Part shown: positions 47,776-61,482 of the stretch, piece by piece
Layout of the letters: every line of letters starts with the position of its first letter
How positions within the stretch are numbered: the first letter of the stretch is position 1
NCBI GenBank assembly: GCA_028554755.1
Contig: JAPTOF010000003.1
Span: 3,948,501-4,012,500, forward strand
DNA: 64,000 nt
Reading direction: 5' to 3'
From: Cordia subcordata
Lineage: Eukaryota > Streptophyta > Magnoliopsida > Boraginales > Cordiaceae
The notes under the pieces: generated by a model
Told to the model about the DNA's origin: nothing
Database searches by the model: none
The model's input: the letters and a program-made list of their open reading frames with translations, nothing else
Program-made: the position numbers and the translations under genes

Positions 47776-48561
47776 GACGAGAAAATATATACATATGCAC
47801 GTATATGTGCGTGTGTGTCAGTTGACAACAGTTTGTCGTCCGCAGGCTCGTATAATCATGTAAGAAATTCAGAGGTGATAATTTCTTTCAAGTTGCATAG
47901 CTTGTCATTTAGCTGGGACGAGCCTCGTTTTATTAACGATGGGTCAAAGATGAGACTTGTTTGTTTCTCAAAACTGCACTTTTCTTGTCAGGCTTCTGAA
48001 ACCTTGTCTGTTATTCTTCAATTGTTCTTCGATTCTCAAACAAATATTCTTTTTTGGTCAATTGATTATATTCTCAAACAAATACAATGAACCTGGGTAA
48101 GATTTTCCCTTTTTCTTTTTTAGTTTTGTGTTTTCTGGGAATCGAACATAATGTGTAAATGTAATGCGAGTATCCTTCACGCGATCATCGGTGATGAAAC
48201 TTACTACCACTTTGGTTCATAACATGCAGGCAGTCGGCGAATTGATGATAAAATTCCACATTTGGGATGACACCAGCTTATAATATTGTAAATTTCGAAG
48301 GAGAAAAGATAATATACAGACCATTCATATGGGTAGATGACACGGTGTCTAGTATCCAGTAACAGGGAGAACGACACGTGAAATGTATGAGCATAGAGCG
48401 TCGAATCATGCGTAAAAGTTCAGGCATTGGACCACCTTGGTTGTTCGATACCCGACACACATATAGGGTCCCGTTCCTCCTGTGGGGACATGGTAATTAT
48501 GACATGACCAGACTGTCAACAACACCAAAAAGGCCGATGTGGGCAAAGACAATTACTTTTC
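47776..48561. other. Intergenic DNA
   Basis: Base composition is more balanced than in the flanks, and open frames exist on both strands (47719-48090 and 48278-48460), but none resembles a known protein or has supporting signals. Confidence 0.35.
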
Positions 48562-48783
48562 CGGCTTCGTTTGGATTGTTTTTTTTAAAAGTGTTTTTTT
48601 AATAATTTTTAAAAAATTATTATTTTGAAAAGTTAAAAATTTTAATTTTTTAAAAAAATTATATTTGAATTTTTTCAAAGTTTTAATTTTTTTTAAAATT
48701 AAATCAAATAGTTATTATAAATTTAATTTAATTTTTTTAAAAAAAATATTTTTTCTTTAAAAGAAATCAATCCAATCAGGCCC
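48562..48783. repeat. Foldback MITE, A/T-tract family, copy 6
   Basis: Ends ggcttcgtttggattg and, at right, aatcaatccaatcaggccc are inverse, around complementary A/T tracts. Confidence 0.65.
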
Positions 48784-50168
48784 ACAAACCATTGGTACGG
48801 CTGTAAGGATGAGTATGGTGATTGACGTCCACTCAGCTGCCTAGTTCTTACCATGTAGCAGAGGTGGCAGAAGGGTCATTTCCATGTCTTCCCAAGTCAC
48901 TTGCAAGTTGCAAGGGTCTATGAGTATAAGTTCCATCATCCATAAGTAAAGGGTATTTACTTTAACTTTCACATTCAGTTAAGGGAAAAGGGCAGTTTTA
49001 GAGTTTAAATTTTAAAAAATATGAAATTAAAGGCTTAAAAAATTTTAACGGAAGGACTTAAATGTATGAGAAAGTATAATTTTGCACATCGTTAAGTAAC
49101 GGTGTTAAATTTTGCTTACATGATAATTTTTTTATATCTTAGGTAGATTTTCTTACGTGACAATCTAACTCATACATGACGTATACACTGACAAGCTTAC
49201 AAATTCTAATTTATATTATGTAGAAAGCCTTTTTGTTCGCTATGAGAATATAAATTAATCAACATTTTTTTCTTTTTCTTAATAAAAATTTATGTATATC
49301 TAAAGTCAAAAAATTTAAATAGTTGTGCATTTTAAATATTAAAAATAACAAATTTAAATAATTTACAAGAAACCAACAAAAAACCTAGAAATATATGCTC
49401 ATTTTATTAGAGCCAAGAAATATTAGAAACTAGAAATAGTAATATAATGACACGTCTATAATTTAAATTCCTAGACATTAAAAATATCACAACCTAGAAC
49501 GAGATCTATTGTTCAAATAAAATAAACATTTTTATGTGCTTACTTAGAGGCAATTCAATAATGTTTATTCAATTTTCAAGCTCATAAAAAATTTTCAATC
49601 ATATACCATTAAAAAAGTCACAAAGGTATCTAAAAGTTCTAAAAGTATTTCATAAATAAATTATTAATAATTAGAAGTCAACAAAAAATTCATCAATTAA
49701 TATGATAACTTTCAAACAAAAATATTATTGCGACAAAAAAGAAAACTATCAATTGTAGCCTCAATTTTGTTTAAATTTTCCCCATCTTCTATCAGACAGT
49801 AAGTCATATACTAATTCAAGTACATTTGTTCTAGCTTATGTCGTCTATCTTCCTTGAATTCCCCAAGTCTTTGTCCTTGTTTTCCACGTATTAAAGATAC
49901 ATGACTTTCTTGTTAGCAGTTGGTACTATTAGAAGCTCCATAGATCGTACCTCTAACTCTAACATTGCTCGGCCTTCGCACCCCAAGCTATCACATATCA
50001 TAGTAAAATATCATATACAATTTTCAATTTAGTATGTAATTTCCTTTAGTAACAAAATAGTTTAATAAATTGTAAGATTTAAGCACAATTATGCTCTAAA
50101 TTCAAGAAGGCTTATCAGGAACCTCAAACCTTCTCTGTAAATTCCAGAAACTTGAATTTGGAAGAAGA
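48784..50168. other. AT-rich intergenic DNA
   Basis: No gene was recognised. The 48985-49130 stretch and the 51240-51370 stretch share inverted phrases ('ttaaaggcttaaaaa', 'gttaagtaacg' against 'cgttacttaatgg'), which suggests an old inverted-repeat element whose interior now contains the hAT insertion at 50177. Confidence 0.35.
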
Positions 50169-50176
50169 CTTTCACC

Positions 50177-50706
50177 TAGGGTGAGCAAAAACCTAACCAA
50201 ACCGAGAACCGAACTGAATTGAGTTCGGTCTATTCGGTTTGGTTATTTGATCTATTCGGTTCGGTTCAGTTATTTTCTTAAAAAATTTTGGCCTATTCGG
50301 TTCGGTTTGGTTAGTATAAAAAATGACCGAATAGACCGAATTAACTGAATTGTATTTTTATATATTAAAAATATTTATTATTTTGTACATCAATTAGGAT
50401 TTATATATTGTTTATTAGAATTTGTTTATATAATTATGCTTCATTATATATTGTTTATGATATATTTAATGAATAAGAGTAATTAGTTTAGGTTTATTGT
50501 ATTTTTCTTGCACCAATTTATCCCATTTTGTTTCTTTTTTTTAAAAAAAAAATTTATTGGTTAATTTCGATTTTAACCGAACCGAATATACCAAAATATA
50601 TTTCGGTTTCGGCTTATTCGATTTTTAGACAATTCAGTTCGGTTTTCAAAATTAGAAAAAATTTCGGTTCTGTTCGGTTCGGTTAAAAACCGAATGCTCA
50701 CTCCTA
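50177..50706. mobile_element. Non-autonomous hAT element of 530 bp, perfect 8 bp target duplication
   Basis: CTTTCACC occurs at 50169-50176 and 50707-50714. The ends are TAGGGTGAGC and, inverted, TAGGAGTGAGC, followed on both sides by 'aaccgaa'-rich subterminal repeats. The termini match those of the 4.54 kb hAT at 55380, so it is probably a deletion derivative of that family. Confidence 0.88.
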
Positions 50707-50714
50707 CTTTCACC

Positions 50715-53090
50715 AAATCTCGACTAGGAAAATAGGCATAAAATTAATCAATTTATGTACATAGATGTAAAACTACATGAGCATCATTCCTTGACAGATT
50801 TTTTTTTTGGGTGGAGAAAAGGAGGACCTTGCATTTGCCAACAAAAGATACACAAAGAAGGCATAAACACACACCTCCACAAACTACACTGAGTATGATT
50901 CATCAAATAAACTACTCACAAAAGATTATAAAAGCAAAAAGGAAAAAGTTTACCTTGAAATGGACAAAGAAGGCGATGCCGATTTGTGATGGCCCAATTT
51001 GCTGAGTGCTTCCTGATTTGCAAATTGAAAGAAGGGGTTTTAGTTTTAGGCACCTTTTCTTTTTTTTTTTTTTTGCGCCCCCGGGGGGGGGAGTCTTTTT
51101 TTCCTTTTTTGGTCATTTTTTCTTTTCTAGTTATATTTAATTTTTGTGTATACTATGTGAATTTAGAGTTATGTTGAAAAATCTGCATAAGATAGGAAAA
51201 AAAATTAAAATGCCATGTAAGAAATAAAATTGCCATGAATACATAAACTTAACATCGTTACTTAATGGCATGTAAAGTTACACTTTCTCATAAGCTCAAG
51301 TCCTTGCATTAAAGTTTTCAAAGTTCAGGCCATTAATTTCATATTTTGTAAAGTGTAGGCTCTAGAACTACCATTTTCCCTACATTTAAATAAAAATCAC
51401 ATTTTTGTTCCCTAGCTCTACTGCACTAACTTGAGCATCAAAACTTATTTTGGGGAATAGCCTCATCTTTGTTTGTTGTTCTGCAAGAATATCAACAACC
51501 TATGGGTGAATTTTAACTTAGAAATTTAACCTTTATTATATGCTTTGATAGATTCCATCGTTCACAAATTTAGGACATCTTTCTTATTTTTTAGATCTTG
51601 GCCAAGTTTTCTTAGACTGTCCAACTACATTAAAATATTGTCTTAGATTTGTATGCATAGTCCACTCAACAAGGAAAGGGTGATCATTAAAAGAAACGCC
51701 CTAATTGAATGCTATTAACTTTTGAAACAGTTGACTTACAAATCTATACTATATTATATATAATATAATAATGACAAGTATTACACAAATAGTATTTTTA
51801 AAATTTTTTGGCCACGTGCCTCTCTTACATTACAATGATGTCAACTACTATATTTGGTGAGAAAATGATTTTATTTTATTTAGTGAGATTTACATTAATT
51901 TACTGATTTATTTTAATATTTACATATTAAATCTAAACATTATGACATGCAATCTGAATTGGTTGCAGATATCTATGATAACTTTCCAATGTAGTCGTTG
52001 CCTATTTTAATTGTTTTCTATTACTGCAATCCAAAATTATTGCAATTTATTTAATATATTATTATTATATAATGCTATTTATGGTAATTTGAGTTTTGGT
52101 TAATATCGACAAATTGTCTTTTTATTCATATGTTTTTTATATTCAGATCCTATATTCTATATTATGTTTTTTTTAATGGAACTTTTACCCACATACGCCA
52201 TTACACACTGTAGATTTTTTAGTTTTTTAATTTTATTTTGTCCCTTTGGTTAACTGTCTTCTTTTGAGACTTCAGTCGTATTTATCCTTTCTTCCAAAAT
52301 GGCCTAATCTTAATATTTCGTTTACTTTTTATCTTTCAGAATTTATTTGTATTTTTTATGTGTGTTCTTATCTGTAAAACTATTAGTGTTCTAATCCATT
52401 AATAACAATAATTTTTCTTATAAAGTATCTATAGTAATTAAATAGGATATTTAAATTCAGAAAGTAAAAAAAAAAGAAAATGAAGGCTTTTGTTTGGAAA
52501 AAGAAAAGACAATCTACATTTATTTAAGTTTAATTCATTTGTAGAGGTAAAACTGTTATTGAATTAGGACAGTTAGTATTAAAAGAGAAACATAAATTCT
52601 ATTTTCTATACGAATTCATATTTATTTAATTTTTAAAATTTTTATACGAATTCATGTTTATTTAATTCTTAAAATATAATTTGATAGTAATGTTTAAATT
52701 AATATAGAAAAACTCTATTTTTAAAAAAACCAATCATATATTTCGTAATGCTGAACAATCATGTTTTCTCGCCAATGGTTTGGTTTAATTTACGAAGCAT
52801 TCATTAATAGAAGCGTACATGAAAAAAGTAACATAATTGGGTCAAACTTTGAGTAGTGAAACGAAAGAAAAGTCGTTTGATTTGGCCGTTGCAGTGAGTG
52901 AGGAGACCACTTGGGGTTCATCACGACTCCTTCCTGATTCTAAAGCGTCAACATTAATGTTATCATGTATGTATGAAGAGCCGGAAATTGTAAACAGTCG
53001 CATGAAGACAAAAAGTGGTCGCTATCCTCATTTTATGTAATGCTTTCATTATTAGTTCACAAGGCTCACTTCAATCATTGCTCAATTTTA
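50715..53090. other. AT-rich intergenic DNA
   Basis: No gene was recognised. A T13 run followed by cgcccccggggggggg lies at 51061-51091. A short open frame at 52837-53040 has no recognisable product. Confidence 0.4.
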
Positions 53091-53207
53091 GAGCCCGTTC
53101 GGCTAAACTTATTTAGAACTTATAAGTTACAAATGATAAAAAAATATATGAGAGCGTATTTTTTTAAGTGTTTACAAGGAGTAAAATAAACAGAGCCAAA
53201 TAGGTTC
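53091..53207. repeat. Small MITE-like foldback, related to the 7.2 kb element
   Basis: It opens gagcccgttcggctaaactta and closes agccaaataggttc, with 'acttataag' inside, as in the 663 bp foldback at 7177-7839. Confidence 0.45.
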
Positions 53208-55371
53208 TTAGTGGGGAATACTTAAAACATAACACATGTTAAGGTTTGTTTATTATTTAAGTTTGAATCAATTAGTTGCTATACTATTATGTTTGGATTT
53301 CACTTAAATTTGTGTTTAACAAACTCAATTTTATGTTTTTCCTACAAAATTAATCATGACTCTGGTTATGTATTTCGATTTTTCTCTTTTAAGTATTTTG
53401 AATAAGCAAACTCATGATTATGTGATGGGTGGGTATGTGGGTTTTCTTTCTTTTTCTTTGAACACAAGAGAAACTCAATTAGTAGAGTTCAATCACCAGA
53501 TTGGATATCAAGCGGGGCCCAACTACTAATTGGTAAATTTTGGACGCAATAACACTTTTCAAAACTATTACACAAAAAAAGGTAAGACAATTAACTTGAC
53601 AGGAGTTAGTGCGGCTCAAATCAACTATTAGTGTTTTTCCCACACTTTTACTACTGAAGCATCCGTAGAGGATAGAATGTCGGCTCTGTGCACGTATAAA
53701 ACTCACATATCAATTAGACTGTTTGACTAGATCGTTTGTGAGCATTTTTTTCAAAAAGACCTCTAAATCATTGGAGGTACATGTACACTGGCGTTCCGTG
53801 CAGCAATGCAGAAGAAAAGGGACACCGAGACCCACACAAGTGTCATCCACGTTCTATATATTTATAGACTGAATCTTGAATTACACTCTGTATTTTTTAA
53901 TTATGCAGAATATTCTTTTTTCTCTTAAAGTACATTTTTTTTAGAGAATTCAAATATATTTAACCGTTGATCCACAATTCGCAGGTTATCTATGCATTGG
54001 AAACCATACAACGTGCAAGCCAAGGACTCAATATTTTCCACGAAAATTTGTCTTGGTGTTGAAGTCTCCAACAAAAATATTGGTGTTTTCTCATTTTTCT
54101 TCTTCGCATTTGCTTGAAATTTAAGTCAACAAGTTCACTCGTGATTTAGAGGAAAATATAATTTCTTTTTCCTTTTTCTTTCAAATCCTTTTTTTGAGTA
54201 CCAAATAAATTAACACCATGAAATCTTGCTACGTGTCAAACAACATCTGTACACAGCGTCAAATCTCAAAAATCAACAGATGAGCTGAAGATAGATACAC
54301 CTAGTTGTCTGATATTTAACATTCATCACTAAATTTGAATTCCTCCCCAAAGAAAACAAAAGAAAAAAAAAATACTAGACGCGCATCACGTCCCGGCACG
54401 ATGAGTTTTGCCCAATGCAAAAAGTTCTCAATTTTTCTAAAAATTAGAAATTTGAACTCCTCAAATTAGTATGCTTTGAAAAATTACAAAAAGTGCTTCT
54501 TAAAAAAGCCAACAACTACTTAAATAAGTACCCACAACAAATCTTGACAAAATAAAATAAGTCGCTGCACGTCATATCCTCGCGCCAGAGATTAGAAGGA
54601 ACCAATGAACAAAATCTCGTGATATCAGTCAAAAGGTGATTAATTTTATTGCACATCCACTTTAAAATAATTTTTGTTTTAATTTTTGGTCGATTGACAA
54701 TTCTCCTAAGTGAGCTCTGGAAGGTGCAATTGGACAATAGAGTTTTTTACCAGATCCAATGTCATCTTGGGCTCGATACGCGAGACCATCTCTTGGTGCG
54801 TGACCAAGTACCTTAATTATGGACCACAAGCCCATAACTTAAAGCAACGCCTAAGAAATGATATATTTCCAAAAATCTTAAGCTCCTTTTCGGTTGGACC
54901 AACTCAACCAGTATTTTTTCAAGAGTGTTTTCTCATGGAGAAATGCAAAAATTGGAGTTCTATTCTCTAATCCACGAGTGTAATACGACTCATGAATGTT
55001 GGCGTACTCGTTAAATGCTTGAGATTTGAGAACATTATCATTGAGAATGATGCCTTGGTTGTTCATGATACCATCACGACCTCTTGTTTGAGTTCTCGTT
55101 GGACCACTAAACTGATAATTGGAGATATTCTGCTAAATGTAGTTGAGGTCCATTGCGAGAGACTTCAGTCAAATAGAACGACAGTAAATTGAGCAACAAA
55201 GCATTTTCAAATGACAAATTGGAATCTGACAGGATTTTCAACATCCCCTCCATCAAAGGAAATTTTGTACATGACCTTTTCCCCCACAAGAGTTGGATAA
55301 ATGTTGTATTTCTTTTGAGCATTCTGAAATAAGAATGGCTTAATAATTTTTCCAAGCAAGAAAGTTAAGTA
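53208..55371. other. Intergenic DNA, no recognised gene
   Basis: Several short frames (for example 54878-55066 minus) lack similarity that I can name, and have no start or splice context. This could be old transposon-derived sequence. Confidence 0.35.
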
Positions 55372-56218
55372 CTTACTGTTAGGGGCGAGCATTCGGTCAT
55401 TAACCAAATCAAATAGATCGAAGCAAACCGAATTGAAGTGAAATTTTTTTAATTCTAAAAACCGAACCAAACTGAATTGCTAGAAAACCAAAAAACCGAA
55501 ATCAAAATACATTTTGGTCTATTCGGTTCGATTCGGTGAAAACCGAAATTGAGCAAGAAAAAGCTAAAAAATGAGAAATAATACATTTTTATATTAAATA
55601 CAACAAAACCTAATTGAATTTGTTACAAACTAAAAAGCTCAATTAAGCTATATAATTATAAATTTATATAGCGTAAAGGCAGCTATTGTAACACCAACAA
55701 ATGAAATGCAACATTTAAATTTTCAAAGTCCCAACAAAATAAAATGTAACATAAAGTCATAAAGTCCCACAACAAGAAATACAATATTAAAACTAAAGTC
55801 CTTACAAGTGACCACAACAACAACATGCTTAAGTTCCCACAACAAGAAATACAATATTTAAACTAATAATTCTAACAACATTAACATTACAAAGTCTCAA
55901 TAGCTTCAATTGTTCAAATAACAATAAAAATCCCAATAACATTAAGTGGGTTTCTTCAAATTGATTCAACCGTTCATACAATCTCAAGTGCTGGCTCCAA
56001 AGCAACATTTTACGACCCTGAAAAGAAACCAAATTTATAAATTAATAATGAAACTAAAGAGTAAATAACTAAAAAGGGAGGAAAAATAAACTAAATAAAT
56101 GACATATCACCTTTTTCAATTTTCTCAATCTCTTGTAAATCTTCTTCAATATTAATTCGTACTGATGGTGGACGAAGCCAATCTTGTGCGCATAGCAAAG
56201 CTCGTGCCAATTTAGGAC

Positions 56219-58210
56219 TTAAAGAGCTTCTAAATGCATTAAGAATACATCCACCAGTGCTGAATGTAGACTCTGATACAACAATGAGATTGGAATGGCC
56301 AATATATCTCTAACCATAACAGCAAGGATGAGAAATCTAGAGCTATTAATCTTCCACCACTCTAATTTGTCAAACTCATCATTTTCTTGTTCAATGTCTT
56401 CACCAACGCACTTATCCAATTCTGATTTACTACTACTCTTTCCACCCTTCTCCATTTTGCATCTCTTGTATTCTAGTTGCATCTTAATCCAAGCTTTCTT
56501 TGCAGCATCATCAGTTTCTATGCTATATATATGTATATATATATGTGTGTGTGTGTGTGTATAAGATGTCTTGATCACTTCTTCTTTCACCATGTTCTTC
56601 AGGTGCTAGCTTGTTCTTGTATTCATATAACAAAGAATATATCAACTCTTTAACATTATTTCCCATTTCAATTCCTACTTCACCATTATACATTTTCGAA
56701 ATGGCAAATTGCACATGGTCCAACTTTTGTCGAGGATCAAGTACAACAACTAAGTAAATCATCGGATTCATCTTTTTAGGATCCCCTAGTATTTGTCAAA
56801 TTTTTGTTTCATTCTCAATGCCATCATTCTTACATCTGAATCATCCTCATCCAACATCTCTTGCTTTAGCGTATGAACCCCAAAAATTTCTTGGAAAAAT
56901 CTATTAGAGATAGCATACAAGGAACCAGAAATTTTGAAGCGGGTAAACAAAAAAACTCTCAAGTAGATCAACATTCGTCTAGCATTATTCCAATCATCAC
57001 TAGAAAGTATTTCATGAAATTCATCTTCTAACTCATATCTAAATGTAGGTTCTTGATCTTCAAAACTTCTAAATGCAAGTTCATATTTCTCAGCTATCTA
57101 TATCATCAAATAAGTTGAGTTCCACCTCGTAGAGACATCTAGGCACAATGAGTTTTTACATTGAACTTTTTCACTTTTAGCACACTCTTTAAACTTCCTC
57201 AACCTAGCTGGAGATTGTCTAACATAATGTACAGCATCTCTAATTCGTTTGATTGAATCCCCAGTCTCCTTCAATCCATCGTTAATGACTAAATTAACTA
57301 TGTGAGCAATGCATCTCATATGAAGATGAGCACATTTCATAATACTAGTTCTCCATTGATGAATCTTTTCCCTTAAAAATCCAATTGCAACATCATTGGA
57401 ACTTGCATTATCAATTGTCACTGTGAACACCTTATCAATTCCCCCAATCATTCAAGCAACCTGCAATTTCTCTATCCAAGTCCTTCCCCTTGTGACTAAA
57501 AATTGGACAAAAATTAATTATCTTTTTATGCAATTTTCATCCACTGTCAATCCAATGGGCTGTGAGGCAAATAAAATTAATTATTTGTTGCAATGTCCAA
57601 GTATCAGTAGTGAGACACACTATTTGATTAGTCTCTTTGAACATTTTTTTCAACTAATTTTTCAGAAAAATAAAGCTTACAACAATCCCTTGACACTATC
57701 CAACATGAAGGAATACGAAACCTAGGCATGCTTGAGACATGAAATGACTAAAACCAAAACCCTCTGCAAACTTAAAAGGTAGCTCATCAACAATAATCAT
57801 GAAAGTAACAGCTTTTCTAAGGCCTTTTAGTCAAATCTCCATGCCTCTAAAGTACATTCTCGAATATCCCCTACTTGACCCGTCAAAGAGGCTTGCAAAC
57901 TCAATTGTGTTTGCTTCGTGTCTACACTATGAGAAAATTTCTTACAATTTGACATATGAGATCTCAAAGCAATAGTCCCATTTTTCTTTGGATTGCAACA
58001 AAATTGTCTAGCACAATAATTGTACTTACCTTTTATCTCTCCTTCATCATTGGTAAACTTAGTAAAGTGATCCCACACCTCCGATCTCGATTTTATGGCT
58101 TTTCTTTTTGGTTTTGAAGTTACTGTGCTAGCTTCACTTGTGGTTTGAGGCTGAGACTGCCTTCTATATTCTCTTCAATGTTGTCTGACTCATTGACTTG
58201 TGATATCTAC
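56219..58210 (-). pseudogene. hAT transposase (RICESLEEPER-like), inactivated
   Basis: Domains in coding order: a BED-type zinc finger (57827-58078; WDHFTKF, C-x2-C-like CNYCARQF and a distal H/C pair); a hAT core block (57098-57451; TIDNASSND, MRCIAHIVNLVI, DVSTRWNSTY); a middle domain (56523-57000; MNPMIYLVVVLDPRQKLD); and the hAT C-terminal dimerisation region (56219-56500; ELDK, EFDKLEWWKINSSRF, ILAIPIS). The domains sit in different frames with stops between, and a TG/TA microsatellite (56523-56562) interrupts the last two. It cannot be active; the family is certain. Confidence 0.88.
56523..56562. repeat. (TA)n(TG)n microsatellite in the transposase pseudogene
   Basis: A tatata run passes into an eight-unit TG run, replacing coding sequence between the middle and dimerisation domains. 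Confidence 0.95.
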
Positions 58211-59927
58211 ATCAAATGCAACAATAAGATACGATGAATACAACCATTTATTTCTAGAAAAGTAATGGCCTTACTCAACAACCATTTATGAATTTTGATT
58301 ACATTTAGTTTGACAATGTGTCTACTTTTTTAAAATGAAACAGGATAAAAAATAGAATTATTAGAGTCAAAACACAATTCAAAATCATGCTTAAAACACA
58401 ATTCAAGATCATGTAATTCAGAAACTATTTCACAAAAAGTAAGTTTCTTTAGACTAATAAAGCCTTTTGTATTTCAATGTGTAGATTATAGGCTTCAGTT
58501 TTTCATTCTAGTCAAATTGCTAAGCCAAAAAAACTAGTCAATCACTCATATTTAACAGAAACTAGCCAAACTTGCATTCTAGCAAGTCTTAACATTTTTT
58601 AAGGCTCTAATTTCCAATGTTTGGATGAGGTTGATACTATTGCATCTATCATTTGTAATTTCAATATGTTCTTTGATTTTTTAGATATTTAGATTTATAT
58701 AATAGGCTTCAACCATCCTTGATAATCATAAGATACATATGAAAACAAATTTACATAACAGGCTTCAATCCTTGATAATCATAAGATACACCTAAAAACA
58801 CATGTAAAATCTACAAAGATTAGATTAGTTGCTAAATTAGCAACGACTTTCTCTTTTTACACTATTGTCGTAATAGATTTGATAATAACCAAGCATTTGA
58901 AGGCTTCTGGGTTGATAGAATAAAAAATATATATACATATAAAATATACATGTTAGTTGTGAAATCACAGAACATTTGAACTTTATGTGTACACAGTTGG
59001 TCTTGGGTTTTCATAATATACATATTCTCAACCTTTTTATAGAAAACAAAGACCTAGATCCCAGTCCACTTTCATCATACAAATAAAGCACAATTTCTTG
59101 AAGGAGTAGCAGTGTCTATTACTACCTTCCTACCTTCACGTAATTATCACATCCCCAAATTGATGCAGAGATGTTGCCTCTCTGAATTTTGCATACTCTG
59201 GTTTCTACTAAAGTCAAATATTCCTTTTTAGTGACAATTTAAAACCTTTGGGTTTTGTTAATTTTGCTATGATGTTTCAATTTTTTCTTGGACCTTTTAC
59301 AATTTTGATACAAAGATTTAATTTCAAACAAGATATAAAGATTCAATTGTTTTCCTAAAAAAAAAAAAAAGAAAACAACAAAAAATGGGGGAAGAGAACA
59401 TCTAGCAGCAAGTATTGAAGAAAAGCTTTCAGAGAAATTGAAGAAAAAAATCTACAAGAGAACTCAAAAAAAAAAAAAAAAGATCTACGAGATTACCTGG
59501 TCGTGGTAAATTCTTCTCTTTGTGCTGGTTGTCTTTGTCTTCATTGAAGATTTGAGGCGCTAAGATTTTGGTTGAAGGCAAAGGTGGCGACTACGAGGAA
59601 AGAGGGAGAGAGATTAGAGAAGGCAGAGGCGATGACTGAGAGAGAGAGAGGGAGTTATGTTAGAGATTCTAGATCTAGGGTTAAAATGTTAAATTAAATA
59701 TTTATTTTTTAAATGATAATATATATAGTATTTTTAATTACATATCATATATAAAATATTAAATATTTTTAATATATAAAATTAACAATTCGGTTAATCT
59801 TTTAGCTACACAAACTGAACTGAATAGACTGATTTTTTTTTTTAAAATCGAGCCGGATAAACCGAACTCAATTCAGTTTGGTTCAATTTTCGGTTGTGTT
59901 CGGTTTTTGCTCACCCTTGCTTACTGC

Positions 59928-60358
59928 ACTTTAGTTAATGTGGATGCAAACTACATTTATTTCTCCGAGAGCCCATCAATCTAGCTATCAGTAAGTTGAA
60001 GAGGGCTCTAACAAGTTCAGATGTTTATTACTTGTCATTAAAGAAAGGTGGATTTTATAAGTTGGCCAATTTTAAACCCTGATGCTATCTTTAACTCTTT
60101 TTGAAGCCCATATCTTGGTGCTTCTTAGCCTACAAGCCTAGAGTTGTCAAAATGGATAGGGACCTGCTAGTTGACCTACTTAATTTGCTCAAAAGAGGAG
60201 TTAAGGTTGAGGATTTGGTGATCCACTAACTAAATGGGTCAACCAGGCCTTACCCATCAAACTAGTGGGATAGGTTGGGTTGACTCACGAGTGGCTTATG
60301 AACTCGCCAAAAGTGACTGGTTTAACCTATTTAATCTACTTTTACTTAAAAAATGTAT
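59928..60358. other. Intergenic DNA with possible transposon end
   Basis: 60136-60330 (gttgtcaaaatgg..., gggtcaacc) and 60970-61040 (aggtcaacc..., gctgaccctcc) look like the two sides of one old element that now holds the LTR at 60359, but the evidence is weak. Confidence 0.25.
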
Positions 60359-60770
60359 TGTTATTGTTATGAATCAAGGACACACGCACGTACACCAATG
60401 CACAGCAAAAAATACACACAAAGAACATGCAACATTTTAACGTGGTTCGCCCCTCTACCCACGTCAACGATCCCCCTCTGGGATAAATTTCACTATTCAA
60501 CAATAATGAGTTACATACGATGATGACTTTTTGGATGGACAAAAAAGTCTAAACCCTCTTCTACGGAGTTCTTGCAATGCCTCTCTCTTCAACAGAACTA
60601 AAACGAATATAAGATACTCTTTTTCACACACATGAGGCTCTCAGAATCTATCACCCACACCCCCCGTGGGGTATGGCCTTAAGGCACCTCATATGAGTTA
60701 CAGGACCCCATAGGAGAAAAATTCTTGCTCTCTAATATTTCTCCTTCACTACTTTAGGCAAGTCTTGAAT
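60359..60770 (-). mobile_element. Probable solo LTR (copia-like)
   Basis: On the minus strand the segment contains phrases common in plant copia LTRs (gtgcaagaactcc-like, ggggatcg, gcgaaccacgtt) and ends ATAACAATAACA at 60359. The opposite end and the target duplication could not be fixed, and no retroelement coding sequence is adjacent. Confidence 0.4.
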
Positions 60771-61474
60771 AAGGTAACTCTCTTAATTACCTTCTCCTTT
60801 GAGTTTCTTAATTTGTATGGGCTTGAGCTCATTACTAATATGATATGGACTTAAATATTATTTTTATGATAAATTATGGTCATATTTTGTGATTTAAGAA
60901 CTTATGTACTTTTTATAATTATATTGTTAAAAATACATAGTTTAAAAATCTTTTTTTCATTTTAAAAATAGGCAGGTCAACCTAACTAACCTGCAGACAA
61001 TTGAGTGAAGGTTAGCACTTTGCTGACCCTCCAAAAATTGCTCGACTTATGCATATCATGAATCATCTGTAAAGAAGATGGTAGGTTAGCCTTGTTCATC
61101 TTGTGTAGTTTTCCTTTCTCTTAGGCCTTAGTTTAACAAAGAGTAATATGGTCCAAAGTTCAATAAAGATAATTTATATTTTTTATTGTCATCGCATTCT
61201 TTTTCTTTTTGGTCCAAGTCATTCATCAACTTATATACAAAGCAATAACTTAAACAATTTGGATTGTAAGTGTTGGCTTTATAACTGAAAATATGATATT
61301 ATTGATGATGCTAAAAATCACCAGTATTGTTGCTATCATCAGAATTCTTGCAAAAAGAACAAACAATAGGATTTTCTTCTCTGGAATAAATTCTGACAAT
61401 GAGTAATTCTGTTTTATAGAGAAGCATTGGATGAAGAAGGTGATACTTTAAAGAGAATCTGCCTTACATTGGTT
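60771..61474. other. Intergenic DNA
   Basis: No gene was recognised. Confidence 0.35.
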
Positions 61475-61482
61475 GTTTTAAC

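Larger units (their letters stand above)
55380..59919 (-). mobile_element. hAT transposon, 4540 bp, with 8 bp target duplication
   Basis: CTTACTGT (55372-55379) and CTTACTGC (59920-59927) differ at one base. The element ends are TAGGGGCGAGC and, inverted, CAAGGGTGAGC, followed by 'accgaa'-rich subterminal repeats on both sides. It contains a decayed hAT transposase on the minus strand. A GA-rich stretch at about 59600-59655 lies near its 5' end. Confidence 0.88.

Noticed and set aside
47719..48090. Plus-strand open frame of 123 codons as a possible gene
   Set aside because: It starts inside the inverted end of a transposable element, and its product matches no family that I can name.
54516..55355. 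Cluster of short frames as a possible gene
   Set aside because: Frames overlap on both strands, have no shared protein similarity and no splice pattern.
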